From: Aedes albopictus
Lineage: Eukaryota > Arthropoda > Insecta > Diptera > Culicidae
Direction of reading: 5' to 3'
Length of the DNA: 64,000 nt
Assembly (NCBI RefSeq): GCF_035046485.1
Contig: NC_085138.1
Location: 291,196,256 to 291,260,255 of the forward strand
Notes under the pieces: model-generated
Seen by the model: the letters and a program-made list of their open reading frames with translations, nothing else
Database searches by the model: none
Told to the model about the DNA's origin: nothing
Made by a program: the position numbers and the translations under genes
Shown here: piece by piece, positions 63,601-64,000 of the stretch
Layout of the letters: each line of letters starts with the position of its first letter
Position numbering within the stretch: the stretch's first letter is position 1

Positions 63601-64000
63601 TTAATTTAAAAACCCAATTGGATCGCAGCCATGACCATGGAAACGGACGAGAATACCGGATGCTAGTTTCAGGAAGTGACCACGCCGTTTAGTCGGAAAT
63701 TGGAATGCTTGCACTGGGAGAAGGGGCTCGTCGACACAGCGTTCCACTAGAATCTTAATCGCCTTGGCCGCCAACAGCATTGTTTCCAGCTCATCAAGCC
63801 CTCCGTGCTTGCACTGTGTTTTGATCAATACGCGATGATCGAAATGGCTATCGGTCGGAACATCGAACACTTCACAGCCGATCGTCCTAAACTCCTAAAC
63901 GCAGTCCAAGATGGTAATGATTTTGGTTGGAGAGACGATGTCACGTAGTCCAGCGGGTCGAAGAACGGCACAAAGCATTCATCGGCATCGCTCCAGCTCC
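63601..64000 (-). pseudogene. Unrecognised protein-coding relic (or edge of a gene) with an internal stop
   Basis: The minus strand is open from the window edge: SWSDADECFVPFFDPLDYVT, then SSPTKIITILDCV, a TAG at 63896-63898, and in the same frame EFRTIGCEVFDVPTDSHFDH, RVLIKTQCKHGGLDELETML, LAAKAIKILVERCVDEPLLP, ending HGHGCDPIGFLN and TAA at 63601-63603. Composition and GC content are those of a conserved intracellular protein, and the frame is the same on both sides of the stop. I do not recognise the family. It could be a decayed gene copy, a retro-copy (no intron seen in 400 bp) or a gene with a sequencing error. If translation starts after the stop, MFDVPTDS at 63870 gives 89 residues. 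Confidence 0.5.

Noticed and set aside
1..64000. Endogenous copies of RNA viruses, as often found in Aedes genomes
   Set aside because: No reading frame resembling flavivirus, rhabdovirus or other viral proteins was recognised; all polymerase-like frames are retrotransposon RTs.

Overview
The window looks like repeat-rich insect DNA, most probably from an Aedes-type mosquito. Reasons: a tRNA-related SINE of the Feilai type, a BEL/Pao LTR retrotransposon, several non-LTR retrotransposon relics, and many MITEs and fold-back elements nested in each other in AT-rich sequence. The species is inferred from remembered repeat families, not from a search.

Only two host genes can be supported. At 4.6-6.9 kb (+) is a secreted DNA/RNA non-specific nuclease gene. 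Its first coding exon is split by a 1.05-kb DNA element that inserted at a TA dinucleotide; the flanking halves are in the same frame. At 14.5-15.4 kb (+) is a small two-exon secreted Kazal-type protease inhibitor gene with TATA box and initiator. A coding-like stretch with a stop codon lies at the right edge (63.6-64.0 kb, -), and weak coding-like stretches lie at 15.97-16.16 kb (-) and 44.94-45.40 kb (-).

Layout. 0-4.3 kb: two broken non-LTR retrotransposons on the minus strand, end to end, carrying secondary insertions. 4.4-7.0 kb: disrupted nuclease gene. 7.3-12.9 kb: nested MITEs, a palindromic element split by a 1.44-kb retroelement with internal tandem repeats, a 1.54-kb TIR element and a LINE 3' end. 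13-21.3 kb: Kazal gene, inverted repeats, a MITE and a SINE. 22.3-26.6 kb: a putative 4.3-kb TIR element without a recognisable transposase. 27-31.4 kb: degenerate minisatellite, a piggyBac-like TTAA element and a tandem array. 32.6-33.6 kb: fold-back repeat with a SINE inside. 35.5-43.7 kb: three 902-bp copies of one element, two direct and one inverted. 43.8-47.5 kb: a ~3-kb element and its short deletion derivative. 47.9-49.1 kb: satellite-like arrays. 49.6-51.8 kb: three palindromic elements nested in each other. 52.55-59.58 kb: a complete BEL/Pao element (minus strand) with 338-bp LTRs, 5-bp target duplication, primer-binding site and one uninterrupted 1494-codon reading frame that lacks the reverse-transcriptase core. 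59.6-63.2 kb: more TA-flanked MITEs and hairpins.

There is no operon-like organisation; the order of insertions can largely be read from target-site duplications.
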